Shown piece by piece: positions 1-9,697 of a stretch of 64,000 nt of DNA. A program made the position numbers and the translations under genes. How positions within the stretch are numbered: position 1 is the stretch's first letter; each line of letters opens with the position of its first letter. The notes beneath the pieces are model-generated. The model worked only from the letters and a program-made list of their open reading frames with translations. It had not been told where the DNA came from and searched no databases. The DNA is from Butyricicoccus sp. OM04-18BH. GTDB taxonomy: Bacteria; Bacillota; Clostridia; Oscillospirales; Butyricicoccaceae. Where the stretch lies: NCBI RefSeq assembly GCF_003481705.1, contig NZ_QULN01000009.1, positions 31,938 through 95,937 on the forward strand, in the 5' to 3' direction.

Positions 1-16
1 AAAGGAGCGAAGTGAG

Positions 17-652
17 ATGCGTTGGATGGGAATGCCCATAGCCATATGGGCAGTGTTTGCGAAGTCCTTTCAAGCGCAGTTGACGGCGGTACTAGGCTAT
101 GACCCGGACACCGCACGTAAGATCACGGAAAAGGCCAAGCCGAAGTACCGTGAGATCATCGCAAAGCTGCCCGAATTTGAAAAAGGTGATCGGTTCAGCA
201 TGAACATCATTGGCTGCGCCATGCTGGGGGCGTTCGTCCTCTGTATGCCGAAGCGACCGGATACGGAGTCGCTAACGGTATACTATGAGAACGCTCAGAT
301 GACGCCGCTGATGAAATGGTTCTGCCGAAGAAGCGGCAAGTCGAAGTTCACGCCCAAGGATATTGCCGGGATGAAAGCCACCGCGGCCCGGAAAGCGGCC
401 GACCGCAACCCCTACTCGTGGAACATGGACTTCATCGAATACCCGGACGGCAGCGGCTACGAGGGACGCTTTACGAAATGCGGCATCTGCACGCTGATGA
501 AGGAGCTGGGGCTTTATGACCTGACCCCCGCCATGTGCCATTTGGACTACGCCATGAGCAAAGCGGGCGGCGTGACGAACTTTGTGCGGCAGTATACCTT
601 GGCCTCCGGCGGCCCCTACTGCGACTGTGGGTATAAAAAGAAACAAGGGTGA
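17..652 (+). CDS. L-2-amino-thiazoline-4-carboxylate hydrolase-family protein
   Basis: The 211-residue protein resembles the ATC hydrolase family, whose founding member opens 2-amino-thiazoline-4-carboxylate on the route to cysteine; most Firmicutes members have no tested substrate. Visible family traits are the cysteine-rich C-terminal half, with FTKCGICTLMKELGL near residue 155 and GGPYCDCGY near the end, plus a conserved CHLDYAM block. AAAGGAG lies just upstream of the ATG. It is first of a + strand run with a hydrolase remnant, a methyltransferase and an ABC exporter, a context suggesting small-molecule modification or export. Family recognition is fairly secure; the true substrate is unknown. 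Confidence 0.75.
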   Translation: MRWMGMPIAIWAVFAKSFQAQLTAVLGYDPDTARKITEKAKPKYREIIAKLPEFEKGDRFSMNIIGCAMLGAFVLCMPKRPDTESLTVYYENAQMTPLMKWFCRRSGKSKFTPKDIAGMKATAARKAADRNPYSWNMDFIEYPDGSGYEGRFTKCGICTLMKELGLYDLTPAMCHLDYAMSKAGGVTNFVRQYTLASGGPYCDCGYKKKQG

Positions 653-663
653 GGTGAGTAGCA

Positions 664-837
664 TTGAAATACTTTGAATTCGGACAGGAGCACCCGGAAC
701 TGATGGTGATGCTCCACGGCGGCGTATGCTATCGCGGCGCACTGCCGGTGGCGGAGGAAATGGCAAAGACCTATGGCAGGCGTTGGAGACAGAGTGTGGG
801 AATTACTTGCAGGGAGGGGGAAAACCATGAACTATAA
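664..837 (+). pseudogene. alpha/beta hydrolase, N-terminal remnant
   Basis: A TTG-started frame beginning 11 bases after the preceding stop encodes KYFEFGQEHPELMVMLHGG, the usual start of a small alpha/beta hydrolase with the oxyanion-hole HGG. Similarity ends after about 40 residues at AKTYGR, and the frame runs into unrelated sequence and stops inside the start of the methyltransferase gene. The nucleophile elbow and catalytic residues are absent, so this is a deletion remnant rather than an enzyme. The deletion probably brought the methyltransferase close to the first gene. Confidence 0.6.
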
Positions 838-1669
838 AATCGAGAAAAACACTGTACAGGAAACGCTGATCATCCCACTCTATGCACGGAAAATGTGCGC
901 AGAGGTATATCCAAGCCTCTATCGGGACGAAACGGCACTGCGTCTGGTGAATGCGGTGGACTATAATTTTTCGGCGCTTCAGAAAAAATCCCACAGACTC
1001 ATGCAGCGGTTTGGCTTTTTAGAGGTTGCCATGCGGCAGAACGACCTTGCCTTCGAGGTGCGGGAGTATCTGAAAAGTCATCCCCATGCGGCGGTGGTGA
1101 ATCTCGGCTGCGGGTTGGACAGCACAGGTCGGGCTTGCGATAACGGTAAGTGCAAGCTCTACAATCTGGACTTTCCTGACGTCATCGCTGTGCGCAACGA
1201 GCTGCTCCCAGCCAGGGATCGGGAGGAAAACATCCCCTGCGACCTCAACGATACATCGTGGTTTGAGAGAATCGACGCCTCCGGCGGTGCGGTCTTCTTT
1301 GCTGCGGGAGTGTTCTACTATTTCCTAAAGGAGCAGGTAAAAACACTGGTACGTGCTATGGCAGACGCTTTTCCGGGCGCTGTACTGGCGTTCGATGCCG
1401 CCAATGAAAAGGCAGTAAAGCTGATGCTGAAAACATGGCTGAAGGATGCGGAAATCAAGGATGTCGGCGCGTACTTCGCCGTTTCGGACGCCAAGCGCGA
1501 GATCGGTGCATGGGACAGTCGCCTGCATATCGCCAGCCGGGGCTATATGCTGGGCTACCACGACCTGAAAGACCCGTCCGTCAGCGAATTTTTCCGCTTT
1601 CTTGCAAGGGTCGGTGACGGAGTGATGAATATGCAGATCGTGAAGATTGGATTTGAACAAACAATATAG
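827..1669 (+). CDS. Class I SAM-dependent methyltransferase (leucine carboxymethyltransferase-like)
   Basis: A 280-residue methyltransferase. VVNLGCGLDS is the glycine-rich SAM-binding motif I, and YNLDFPDVIAVRNELL with the following DLND are typical of the PPM1/LCM-like family of bacterial O-methyltransferases. The ATG at 827 is preferred over an upstream in-frame one because AGGGAGGGGG lies just before it. It precedes a two-subunit ABC exporter; such methyltransferases often travel with exporters in clostridial resistance or natural-product loci. The acceptor substrate cannot be told from sequence. Confidence 0.75.
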   Translation: MNYKIEKNTVQETLIIPLYARKMCAEVYPSLYRDETALRLVNAVDYNFSALQKKSHRLMQRFGFLEVAMRQNDLAFEVREYLKSHPHAAVVNLGCGLDSTGRACDNGKCKLYNLDFPDVIAVRNELLPARDREENIPCDLNDTSWFERIDASGGAVFFAAGVFYYFLKEQVKTLVRAMADAFPGAVLAFDAANEKAVKLMLKTWLKDAEIKDVGAYFAVSDAKREIGAWDSRLHIASRGYMLGYHDLKDPSVSEFFRFLARVGDGVMNMQIVKIGFEQTI

Positions 1670-1759
1670 GAAACAAAACGGAATAGTTTGAAAGCACAAA
1701 TCATGTTAGAATATCCGGCAGTTAGAGAACACTAACTAAAGAACTTCAGGAGGTACCGT

Positions 1760-1837
1760 ATGAAAAAGAAATTTGCTGCTTTTGTGCCTTGCTTATCATC
1801 TGGAATTTCGCTATGCGGAAGAAAGGACGTGATTTAA
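1760..1837 (+). CDS. 25-residue ORF abutting the ABC exporter start
   Basis: ATG follows a strong AGGAGG ribosome site at a good distance and encodes MKKKFAAFVPCLSSGISLCG and five more residues. Its TAA is immediately followed by the TTG start of the first ABC subunit. Either it is a leader peptide that couples translation to the exporter, or it is the start of a larger deleted gene. No family recognised. Confidence 0.35.
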   Translation: MKKKFAAFVPCLSSGISLCGRKDVI

Positions 1838-3613
1838 TTGAAGAAACAATCCAATCTTTCCCGGCTGATGGATTACGCCGGGAACTATCGATATTTCACC
1901 TACGCTTCGTGGGTGCTGTCTGCGGTCAGTGCTCTGGTGGCGCTGGTGCCTTTTGTATACATATGGATGATTCTGCGGGATGCGCTGAACGCGGCGCCAA
2001 ACTATGCGCAGGCGGTGAATATTCCTCATTACGGCTGGATGGCAGTGCTATTCGCGGTGCTGTCTTACCTTATTTACATTGCGGCGCTGATGTGCTCCCA
2101 CCTGTCGGCGTTCCGGGTTGCGACGAATCTGCGGCTGGCAGTGTCGGAGCATCTGGCAGTGCTGCCGCTGGGCTTTGCCGAGAAATTCGGCAGCGGTAAG
2201 CTGCGCAAGATCATCCACGAGAGCACCGGAGCCGCCGAGACCTATCTTGCCCACCAGCTGCCCGACCAGTACAATGCCATCGCCACCCCGGTGGGGCTGC
2301 TGGTGCTGCTGTTGGCGTTCGACTGGAGGCTGGGGCTGCTGAGCCTCGCGCCGGTGGTGCTAGCTTTCCTCATTATGGCGACCATGACCGGCAAACGGAT
2401 GGTTGAAAAAATGCGGCAGTACGGCAACGCCTTGGAGGCCATGTCCAACGAGGCAGTGGAATACGTCCGGGGCATTCCGGTGGTCAAGACCTTCGGGCAG
2501 AGTGTGTTTTCCTTCAAAAAGTTCAAGGCCACCATTGATGAGTACGAAAAGTGGGTCATCTCCTACACCAAAGACCTGCGCTTGCCCATGATGTTCTACA
2601 CCGCCGCCGTCAACGGCGTGTTCGCCTTTCTGATTGCGGGCGGACTGCTGTTTACCAGGAGCGGCGTAACGCCGGAATTTCTGCTGAACCTGCTGTTCTA
2701 TATCATCATCACGCCGGTGATTTCCCTGACCTTGACCCGTATGATGTACATGAGCGAGAGCAAGATGGTGGTAGCGGATGCACTGGCACGCATTGACTCG
2801 GTGCTGGAGGCAGCGCCCATGCAGGTTCAGGCTGTTCCGCAGCACCCGCAGGATGCTTCTGTCGCGCTGCGGGATGTGCGTTTCAGCTACGACGGCAAGA
2901 CGGAGGTCATAAAGGGCGTTTCCATGGACATCAAGCCGGGGCAGACGGTGGCGCTGGTGGGGCCCTCCGGCGGCGGGAAATCCACGCTGGCCAGCCTTAT
3001 CTGCCGGTTCTTCGACGTGCAGGGCGGCAGCATCGCCATCGGCGGCGCGGATGTGCGGAGCACCCCCAAGGAAGAGCTGATGGACACGGTGGCTTTCGTG
3101 TTTCAGAACAGCCGCCTGCTCAAGGGCAGCATTTTGGACAATGTGCGGCTGGGTAAGCCGGACGCCACGGAGGACGAGGTCCTTGCCGCGCTAAAAACCG
3201 CCCAGTGCATGGATATTATTGAAAAATTCCCCGACGGCATCCATACGGTGATCGGCAGCAAGGGCGTGTATCTCTCCGGCGGAGAGCAGCAGCGCATCGC
3301 CATTGCCCGGGCTATGCTGAAAAATGCGCCCATCCTGATTCTGGATGAGGCCACCGCTTTTGCCGACCCAGACAATGAAGCCAAGGTGCAGGCAGCCTTT
3401 GCCCGGCTTGCCAAGGGCAAAACCGTGCTGATGATCGCACACCGCCTGTCCACCGTAGCCAACGCCGACTGCATCTATGTGGTGCAGGATGGACAAATTG
3501 CAGAATTCGGCACAAAGGATGAACTGTGCACGCAGAACGGTCTGTTTGCCCGGATGTGGCAGGAGTATCAGGCCTCGGTGCAGTGGAAGGTCGCAAAGGA
3601 GGGGGAAAGATGA
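1838..3613 (+). CDS. ABC transporter, fused permease and ATP-binding protein (first subunit)
   Basis: A 591-residue half-transporter: six membrane helices in the first 320 residues, then a nucleotide-binding domain with Walker A GPSGGGKST (about 370), signature LSGGEQQRIAIARAML and Walker B ILILDEATA. The start is TTG, directly after the TAA of a 25-residue ORF, with GAAAGAAAGGA upstream. Its 3' end overlaps the next gene by four bases, so the two probably form a heterodimer. The glutamate after Walker B is present, so the site looks catalytically competent. Substrate unknown; the operon context suggests export of a drug-like or modified small molecule. Confidence 0.88.
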   Translation: MKKQSNLSRLMDYAGNYRYFTYASWVLSAVSALVALVPFVYIWMILRDALNAAPNYAQAVNIPHYGWMAVLFAVLSYLIYIAALMCSHLSAFRVATNLRLAVSEHLAVLPLGFAEKFGSGKLRKIIHESTGAAETYLAHQLPDQYNAIATPVGLLVLLLAFDWRLGLLSLAPVVLAFLIMATMTGKRMVEKMRQYGNALEAMSNEAVEYVRGIPVVKTFGQSVFSFKKFKATIDEYEKWVISYTKDLRLPMMFYTAAVNGVFAFLIAGGLLFTRSGVTPEFLLNLLFYIIITPVISLTLTRMMYMSESKMVVADALARIDSVLEAAPMQVQAVPQHPQDASVALRDVRFSYDGKTEVIKGVSMDIKPGQTVALVGPSGGGKSTLASLICRFFDVQGGSIAIGGADVRSTPKEELMDTVAFVFQNSRLLKGSILDNVRLGKPDATEDEVLAALKTAQCMDIIEKFPDGIHTVIGSKGVYLSGGEQQRIAIARAMLKNAPILILDEATAFADPDNEAKVQAAFARLAKGKTVLMIAHRLSTVANADCIYVVQDGQIAEFGTKDELCTQNGLFARMWQEYQASVQWKVAKEGER

Positions 3614-5337
3614 TTGAAAAAATTCAACACGCCACCGCAAGCTCTTCGGAGGGCGCCCGGGGCCTTGTGAAAGGCATACTGGCCTGTGCGTTTCAGAATA
3701 TCGCCTTCATGCTGCCCACCAGCCTGCTGTATTTTCTGGTGCGGGACCTGATGGCGGGTGTAATAGCCGGAAGAACGGCCTTCTATGTGGTCGGCTGTGT
3801 GGTCTGCTTTGCGCTGATCTTCCTGACCACATGGTTCCAGTATAACGACACCTTTTTCACCACCTATCAGGAAAGCGGCGTCCGCCGTCTGAACCTGGCA
3901 GAGCGGCTGCGCAAACTGCCCCTGTCCTTCTTCGGCAAGCGTGACCTTGCCGATCTCACCAGCACCATCATGGCCGACTGCGAGGTGCTGGAAAAGACCT
4001 GCTCCCACTTTATCCCCGGTCTGTTCGGCTCGTTGATCTCCACGGTGCTGATTGCGGTCAGCCTGCTGGCCTTTGACTGGCGCATGGCGCTGGCGGCGCT
4101 GTGGGTGATCCCGGTTTCCATCGCCATCCTGCTGGGCAGCTATAAGCTTCAGGACAGCGTGCAGGCCAAGAACATGGCGGTGAAAATGACCTGTGCCGAC
4201 GGCATTCAGGAGTACATTGAAACCATCCGCGACCTGAAGGCCAGCAATGCGGAGCATTCCTATCTGGGCGGTTTGGCTCAGAAGATTCGTGCCGTGGAGA
4301 AGCAGACTATTTCGGCGGAGCTGACCAACGCCGTGTTCGTCACCTCGGCTGGCATGGTGCTGAAGCTGGGCATCGCTTCCGTGGCGCTGACAGGCTCGGT
4401 GCTGCTGATAAACGGCAGCATTGACGTGCTGACGCTGTTTCTGTTTCTGCTGGTGGCCTCCCGACTGTATGACCCCATGCAGGGCGCACTGCAAAATTTG
4501 GCGGCAGTCATCGCCATGCGCACCAATGTGGCACGGATGAACGAAATTTTGGATTACCCGGTGCAGACCGGCAGCGAGCAGCTGACCAACCAGGGCTGCG
4601 ACATCGTGTTTGACCATGTGGGCTTCGCCTACCAGTCCGGCGAGACGGTGCTGAAGGATGTGTCCTTCACCGCCAAGCAGGGGGAGGTCACCGCGCTTGT
4701 CGGCCCCTCCGGCGGCGGCAAGACCACAGTGTCCCGTTTGGCGGCCCGGTTCTGGGACTATCAGAAGGGCAAAATCACCGTGGGCGGCATGGACATCTCA
4801 AAAATCGACCCGGAAAAGCTCATGAGCCTGTATTCCATCGTGCTTCAGGATGTGACTCTGTTTGACAACACGATACTGGAAAATATCCGTCTGGGGCGCA
4901 AAGGTGCCACCGACGAGGAGGTTCTTGCGGCGGCAAAGCTGGCAAACTGCGAGGAATTTGCCGAAAAGCTGCCGGACAAGTGGAACACGAACATCGGTGA
5001 GAATGGCTGCGCTCTTTCCGGCGGCGAGCGTCAGCGCATTTCCATTGCCCGCGCCTTCCTGAAGGATGCGCCCATCATTCTGTTGGACGAAGCCACCGCC
5101 AGTCTGGACGTGGAGAACGAAACTGCCATTCAGGAGGCACTTTCCCGGCTCATAAAACACAAAACTGTCCTTATCATCGCCCACCGGATGCGCACCGTAG
5201 CCGGGGCGGACAAGATCGTAGTGCTGTCCGACGGTGTGGTGGCTGAGCAGGGAGCGCCCGATGCACTCTATGCTCAGGATGGGCTGTATACCCACATGGT
5301 GGATCTGCAGACCGAAAGCCAGAGCTGGGCCATCTGA
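3610..5337 (+). CDS. ABC transporter, fused permease and ATP-binding protein (second subunit)
   Basis: A 575-residue partner of the preceding half-transporter. The N-terminal half has hydrophobic membrane helices; the C-terminal half carries Walker A GPSGGGKTT, signature LSGGERQRISIARAFL and Walker B IILLDEATA with the switch histidine in IIAHRM. The ATG overlaps the upstream TGA (ATGA) and follows GGAGGGGGAAAG, so a longer upstream frame is ignored. A terminator follows. Confidence 0.88.
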   Translation: MIEKIQHATASSSEGARGLVKGILACAFQNIAFMLPTSLLYFLVRDLMAGVIAGRTAFYVVGCVVCFALIFLTTWFQYNDTFFTTYQESGVRRLNLAERLRKLPLSFFGKRDLADLTSTIMADCEVLEKTCSHFIPGLFGSLISTVLIAVSLLAFDWRMALAALWVIPVSIAILLGSYKLQDSVQAKNMAVKMTCADGIQEYIETIRDLKASNAEHSYLGGLAQKIRAVEKQTISAELTNAVFVTSAGMVLKLGIASVALTGSVLLINGSIDVLTLFLFLLVASRLYDPMQGALQNLAAVIAMRTNVARMNEILDYPVQTGSEQLTNQGCDIVFDHVGFAYQSGETVLKDVSFTAKQGEVTALVGPSGGGKTTVSRLAARFWDYQKGKITVGGMDISKIDPEKLMSLYSIVLQDVTLFDNTILENIRLGRKGATDEEVLAAAKLANCEEFAEKLPDKWNTNIGENGCALSGGERQRISIARAFLKDAPIILLDEATASLDVENETAIQEALSRLIKHKTVLIIAHRMRTVAGADKIVVLSDGVVAEQGAPDALYAQDGLYTHMVDLQTESQSWAI

Positions 5338-5365
5338 CCCAATTCAAAACAGCCCCCCGGCACAA

Positions 5366-5406
5366 CAAAAAAGGACATCTATTCAAAAGAATAGGTGTCC
5401 TTTTTA
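5366..5406 (+). terminator. Rho-independent terminator after the ABC operon
   Basis: Long hairpin whose arms run from AAAAAGGACA to TGTCCTTTTT, with a U-rich 3' arm, 30 bases after the second ABC gene. Confidence 0.8.
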
Positions 5407-5550
5407 GTACCAGAATCCGTCAGCTAACAGGCATGTTTAAATTACTTCCTTATCACTGTTAAGCCAAGGGTTTTCGGCTTCTCTTATATAAAAAGCTGCG
5501 AAAAAGCTCTTTCACTGTATGAGATAAAATTGAATATCGCTATGTACACG

Positions 5551-5596
5551 GAGCGTCTATTTGCCCCGCATCGGGGATGGATAGGCGCTCTTTTTA
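5551..5596 (+). terminator. Second hairpin terminator in the 5338-5684 gap
   Basis: GAGCGTCTAT pairs with ATAGGCGCTC (one G-U), enclosing a nested CCCCG/CGGGG hairpin, followed by TTTTT. No gene lies between it and the previous terminator; the gap otherwise looks AT-rich and featureless, apart from a TACAAT-type -10 just before the helicase remnant. Confidence 0.7.
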
Positions 5597-5684
5597 TGTC
5601 CAAAACCATGGGCAATTACAAGAGATTTGAGGTAGAGCGCTGATAAATGGTTTGATTTTCCTCGAGGTTTAGGGTACAATAAAA

Positions 5685-7806
5685 ATGTCAAAATTGCTCA
5701 AAACAGTTCAAGGAATAATACCTATTACGAATTACGATATCACACAGGAGACTTCTTTCATGCTGAAACAAGGCCTATACGAGCAAGTAGTGAATACCGA
5801 AATCAAGGATGAGCTGCGTCAGCTTCCGGAAGACAGCAAGCACATCGAAAAAATTGACGCAGCCGAGTCCTCCTCTGTCTTAACGCAGTACCTGTCCGAA
5901 GTCGTTCACAAAGGTCTTGACCGCATTGCCGGTGACGATATTTCTGCGCAGTTAAATCTGGTCAACAAAATTGTTGATCTGATTTCGCAGGAGACAGCAC
6001 AGGACGACCTGCGCGATTTTACCGTGGGCGATGAGGGCGAGCAACTATTCGCATTGCTGTCCCGCGATGATCCTATGATGCGCATCGGCCAGAAAAAGGC
6101 AAAGGACCTCCCTCGCCCTGAAACATCGATTGCGCAAAGCAGCTTATTTACCGGAGCAGTTCATGAGCCGCAGATGTTTTCCGAGCTGAAGAAGGAAATC
6201 GCCTCCGCAGACCGCGTTGATATGCTGGTTTCGTTTGTCAAATGGAGCGGTCTTCGTTTAATCATCGATGACCTTCAGCGTTTTGCGGAACGCGGCGGCA
6301 GGCTCCGCGTTATTACGACAACATATATGGGCGCAACGGATGTGAAAGCGGTGGAGGCGCTTCGCAAGCTCCCCAACGCAGAAATCCGTGTATCCTACGA
6401 TACGGAGCGTACCCGACTTCATGCAAAAGCGTATATGTTCTATCGCGAAACCGGCTTTACTACGGCGTATGTCGGTTCTTCCAATCTCTCTAATCCGGCT
6501 ATGTCCAGCGGACTGGAATGGAATGTAAAGCTGACAATCAAAGATATGCTGCCGACCATTCAGAAGATGGAAGCAACCTTCGATAGTTATTGGAACACCG
6601 CCAGCTTTGAAGTCTATGAGGACGGGTGCAGGGAAAGACTGGAGCGTGCACTGTCGACAAACGGCAAGGTCAATCCGACAAGCGAAATGCAGTTCGTTAG
6701 CTTCTCAGAAGCTGTATGATTTTCTCCCGGAGGACTATTACGATTTTATCATTGTGGACGAGTTCCATCATGCAGCAGCGCCTACCTATCAAGGACTGCT
6801 GAACCACTTCAAGCCGAAAATCTTATTGGGTCTGACCGCAACGCCGGAACGTATGGATGGAAAAAACGTTCTGGATTACTTCAATGGCCGCATTGCATCT
6901 GAAATCCGACTGCCGAAGGCGATCGAGCGCAAGCTGCTTTGCCCGTTTCAATATTTCGGCGTTTCCGATGATGTTGACCTGTCCAACATCCGCTGGACGC
7001 GCGGCGGTTATGATAAAGCTGAGCTTAACAACGTGTTTTCTCTGAACCGTGCTGTCGCCGAAAAGCGCGCCGGCCATATTGTCAATTCTCTCTATCGGTA
7101 TGTAACCGACATCAATAAGGTTCGCGGTCTTGGGTTTTGCGTCTCTGTCGAGCATGCTAAATTCATGGAAGCGTATTTTCTATCAAAGGGTATTCCCTGC
7201 ATGTCTCTTACCGCTAATTCCAGCGATAAGGAACGAAATGAAGCCAGACAGCGTCTGGTCTCCGGTGAAATCCGCTTTATCTTTGTTGTAGATTTGTATA
7301 ACATTGACTTTATCGATCAGCCTGTCCCGCTTGGCTTTGATTGTCCGCTGGACCTGCATTGCACCTATACCAGAGATCAAATTCTGATTGCAATGGACTA
7401 CATGACGCCGAAAAACGTGCGGGAAGGTGTCAAATGGCTGCCGGACAAGCAGGTCGATGTATTCTTTATCACGCTCAACAAGGCGGACAAGGACTATTCC
7501 CCGACCACCATGTACAACGACTATTCGATCAACGAAAGCCTGTTCCATTGGCAAAGTCAGAGCACGACCTCCGATACAGCAAGCACCGGTCAGCGTTATA
7601 TCAACCACCGGCAGCGCGGCAGCAAGGTCGTTCTCTTCGTGCGGGAGTTCAAGCAGGACAGCATCGGCGCTGCACCGTATACCTGTCTCGGAACGGCAGC
7701 CTATGTGAGGCACATCGGCAGCAGGCCGATGAATATTACATGGCATCTGGACCAGCCTATCCCGGCGAAGTATCTTCGCAAGACGAACAAGCTGGTCGTC
7801 GGATAA
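5685..7806 (+). pseudogene. PLD-nuclease/DEAD-like helicase with DUF3427 tail, broken by two deletions
   Basis: The first part (5685-6719) is an intact N-terminal region with a phospholipase-D nuclease domain: the HxK motif is in TRLHAKAYMF (about residue 243), followed by YVGSSNLS. It then shifts frame and stops. From about 6700 another frame continues at KLYDFLPEDYYDFIIVDEFH (helicase motif II) and LTATPER (motif III). Everything expected between, including the ATP-binding motif I, is missing. A second junction near 7300 joins RFIFVVDLYN to the DUF3427-type C-terminus, removing the motif V/VI region with the arginine finger. The whole protein would have been about 950-1000 residues, so this is a non-functional helicase. 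The following NUDIX gene is a common neighbour of this family. Confidence 0.8.
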
Positions 7807-7818
7807 GGAAGGCATTTT

Positions 7819-8211
7819 ATGAAAACAATTCGAGTCGCCGCCGCGGTTATTCGCGATGGCGAAAAAATCTTTGCCACCATGCGCGGCTACGGTGACTTTA
7901 AGGGGCTGTGGGAGTTCCCCGGCGGAAAAATTGAACCCGGCGAAACGCCGCAGCAAGCCTTAAAAAGAGAAATCCGGGAGGAACTGGCCTCCGAGATTGC
8001 TGTTGGTGAATTGATTGATACCGTTGAATTTGATTATCCGACCTTTCATCTTTCAATGGATTGCTTCTGGTGTCAGCTGATTCGCGGTGATCTCGAGCTG
8101 TTAGAGGCGGCCGAGGCACGATGGCTGACCAAGGAAACTCTGAAAAGCGTGGAATGGCTTCCGGCTGATTTAGGCCTGATTGATAAGATCGAGAACGCGC
8201 TCGCTTTATAA
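7819..8211 (+). CDS. NUDIX hydrolase, MutT-like 8-oxo-dGTP diphosphatase
   Basis: A 130-residue single-domain protein with a complete Nudix box, GGKIEPGETPQQALKREIRE continuing to ELASEI. FPGGK and FDYPTFHLSMDCFWC are typical of MutT/NudG-like nucleotide sanitising enzymes, which hydrolyse oxidised dNTPs to monophosphates. AAGGAAGG precedes the ATG, 12 bases after the helicase remnant, so it was probably co-transcribed with it. It is intact while its neighbour has decayed. The exact nucleotide specificity is not readable from the sequence. Confidence 0.85.
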   Translation: MKTIRVAAAVIRDGEKIFATMRGYGDFKGLWEFPGGKIEPGETPQQALKREIREELASEIAVGELIDTVEFDYPTFHLSMDCFWCQLIRGDLELLEAAEARWLTKETLKSVEWLPADLGLIDKIENALAL

Positions 8212-8387
8212 GCGCAAACTGCCATCGTATGCTGTTATATAGTAACGAGCTGAGCGTGCATTACAAACAATTCCTCAACCAAATGAAAAATTCAACTGCC
8301 TGCCGTCCCGTCTCAGCCTTCGTCTGCATCTGATGATGCATGGGACACGCTCCGCGCAATCATCGGCGGCATTCCCTCTGCTTCGTT

Positions 8388-9230
8388 CTAATGCAGCGCC
8401 TTTGTGGGACATACCTTCGTACACTCGTAGCAGAGGATGCACTCCGTTCCGTTTTTCCGTTTACGGGACTCCTTGTTGACCTCTACGTTCATGGGGCAGA
8501 CACGCAGGCACTTCCCGCAGTGGATGCATTTACTTTCATCGCAGTGGACACGCAGCAGCGAAAAATAGCTTGCGGGCGCGAGAAACACCGTAATCGGGCA
8601 CAGATATTTGCAGAATGCGCGGTTATCCTTGAACGCAAAGGCGAGTGCAATGCCCGCGATATAGTAAAGCGCATTTCCCGCAAGGAACATCCAGAACATG
8701 ATCTGCTCCAGATCTGCGGCCTTCATCAAAAACAGCCCGGACACCAGCGCCAGAGAGAACGCGAACATCACATAGCGCAGAACGCCCAGCTTTTCCCTGC
8801 GCGGCTTCTGCAGCTGCCTGTAAGGTAAAAAGTCGAGCACCATCGCCGTCCAGCAGGCATAGCCGCACCAGCCGCGCCCGAACAGCAGCGGACCTAAGAT
8901 TTTAGCCGCCGCATAGTGGATGGTCGCCGCTTCAAAAACACCGAGGAACAGATAGTACCAGAAGCCCTCGATCTGCATATTCTCGCGGGAGATCACGCCG
9001 AGATACAGCAGCATGTAGCCCCCCACCGCCAGCTGCACAAAATGCCGGGCGTATCGTTTCCCGGCGGCGAACAGCGCCGTCCCCAATGCGAGACAGCAGC
9101 CGATGTAACTGAAATTCAGCAGATAGAACAGGTTGTCCCTGACCAGCCACAGCACGACCGCTGCTGCTTCAAACAGCAGAAGCAGCAGGATGGACGGCAC
9201 ATATTTGCGAAACCTGCCGCTATTCTTCAT
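8388..9230 (-). CDS. 4Fe-4S membrane protein (NapH/CcoG-like)
   Basis: A 280-residue integral membrane iron-sulfur protein. Several hydrophobic helices cover the first 210 residues with cysteine motifs at helix ends (GWCGYACW, FCKYLCP). The C-terminal tail carries two ferredoxin-type clusters: CIHCGKCLRVCP and CILCYECTKVCP. Family members pass electrons across or along the membrane to periplasmic or cofactor-maturing partners. It stands alone, so the partner is unknown. A second, separate protein of this general type is encoded at 56401-57315. Confidence 0.8.
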   Translation of the reverse strand: MKNSGRFRKYVPSILLLLLFEAAAVVLWLVRDNLFYLLNFSYIGCCLALGTALFAAGKRYARHFVQLAVGGYMLLYLGVISRENMQIEGFWYYLFLGVFEAATIHYAAAKILGPLLFGRGWCGYACWTAMVLDFLPYRQLQKPRREKLGVLRYVMFAFSLALVSGLFLMKAADLEQIMFWMFLAGNALYYIAGIALAFAFKDNRAFCKYLCPITVFLAPASYFSLLRVHCDESKCIHCGKCLRVCPMNVEVNKESRKRKNGTECILCYECTKVCPTKALH

Positions 9231-9476
9231 CGTGACGCCACTTCCTTTCTTTCCTGTTTCATGTACTTTCTATTTTAACGGTGATGCGTAAAATTCGCAA
9301 CTGTAATTCTGAAAAATAACAGTCATACGGTCTGTTTTGTGAGAAACGCTCTATGCTGAAGAATGACCGGGAAGCAGTCCCCCGAAATGGGCTGGATGGT
9401 GCAGCGAGCGGCATCCGTTCTTCTGTTCTATCCTGTCAGCCAGCTGAAAAAGATCGGCGAATGCCGTGAATATGTG

Positions 9477-9515
9477 ACAGCCGGAGCAGACTTATCCTCT
9501 GCTCCGGCTGTTTTC
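9477..9515 (+). terminator. Perfect 14-bp hairpin with T run
   Basis: ACAGCCGGAGCAGA pairs perfectly with TCTGCTCCGGCTGT, followed by TTTT. No gene clearly ends here on the + strand. The rest of the 9231-9548 stretch shows no supportable gene. Confidence 0.6.
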
Positions 9516-9548
9516 ATGTCTTTTTCCGGCCCATCTGAGCCGTCTTTC

Positions 9549-9697
9549 CTACCAGTTCATCTCGCCGTCACCGCCCATGAGGCGCGTCATTTCCTCGATG
9601 CGCTCGATAGGAAACGGCGGCGCACTCAGCGGACGCATGGCGATGCTCATCAGCTTCATCGGATTATCGTCGGCCGCAATGCGGTTGGACGAAAGGG
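9549..9697 (-). pseudogene. Unidentified C-terminal gene remnant
   Basis: An open frame on the - strand reads from the repeat at 9698-9730 to a TAG and encodes NPMKLMSIAMRPLSAPPFPI followed by ERIEEMTRLMGGDGEMNW. The composition looks protein-like, but there is no start codon with a ribosome site and no recognised family. It is probably the tail of a gene cut by the adjacent repeat insertion. Confidence 0.3.

Noticed and set aside
8270..8387. Short + strand frame ending DDAWDTLRAIIGGIPSASF
   Set aside because: Looks slightly protein-like but is only about 35 codons with no start; it could be a remnant, yet I cannot support it as a feature.
9354..9480. Short + strand frames before the hairpin at 9477
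   Set aside because: None has a ribosome site or a recognisable domain.
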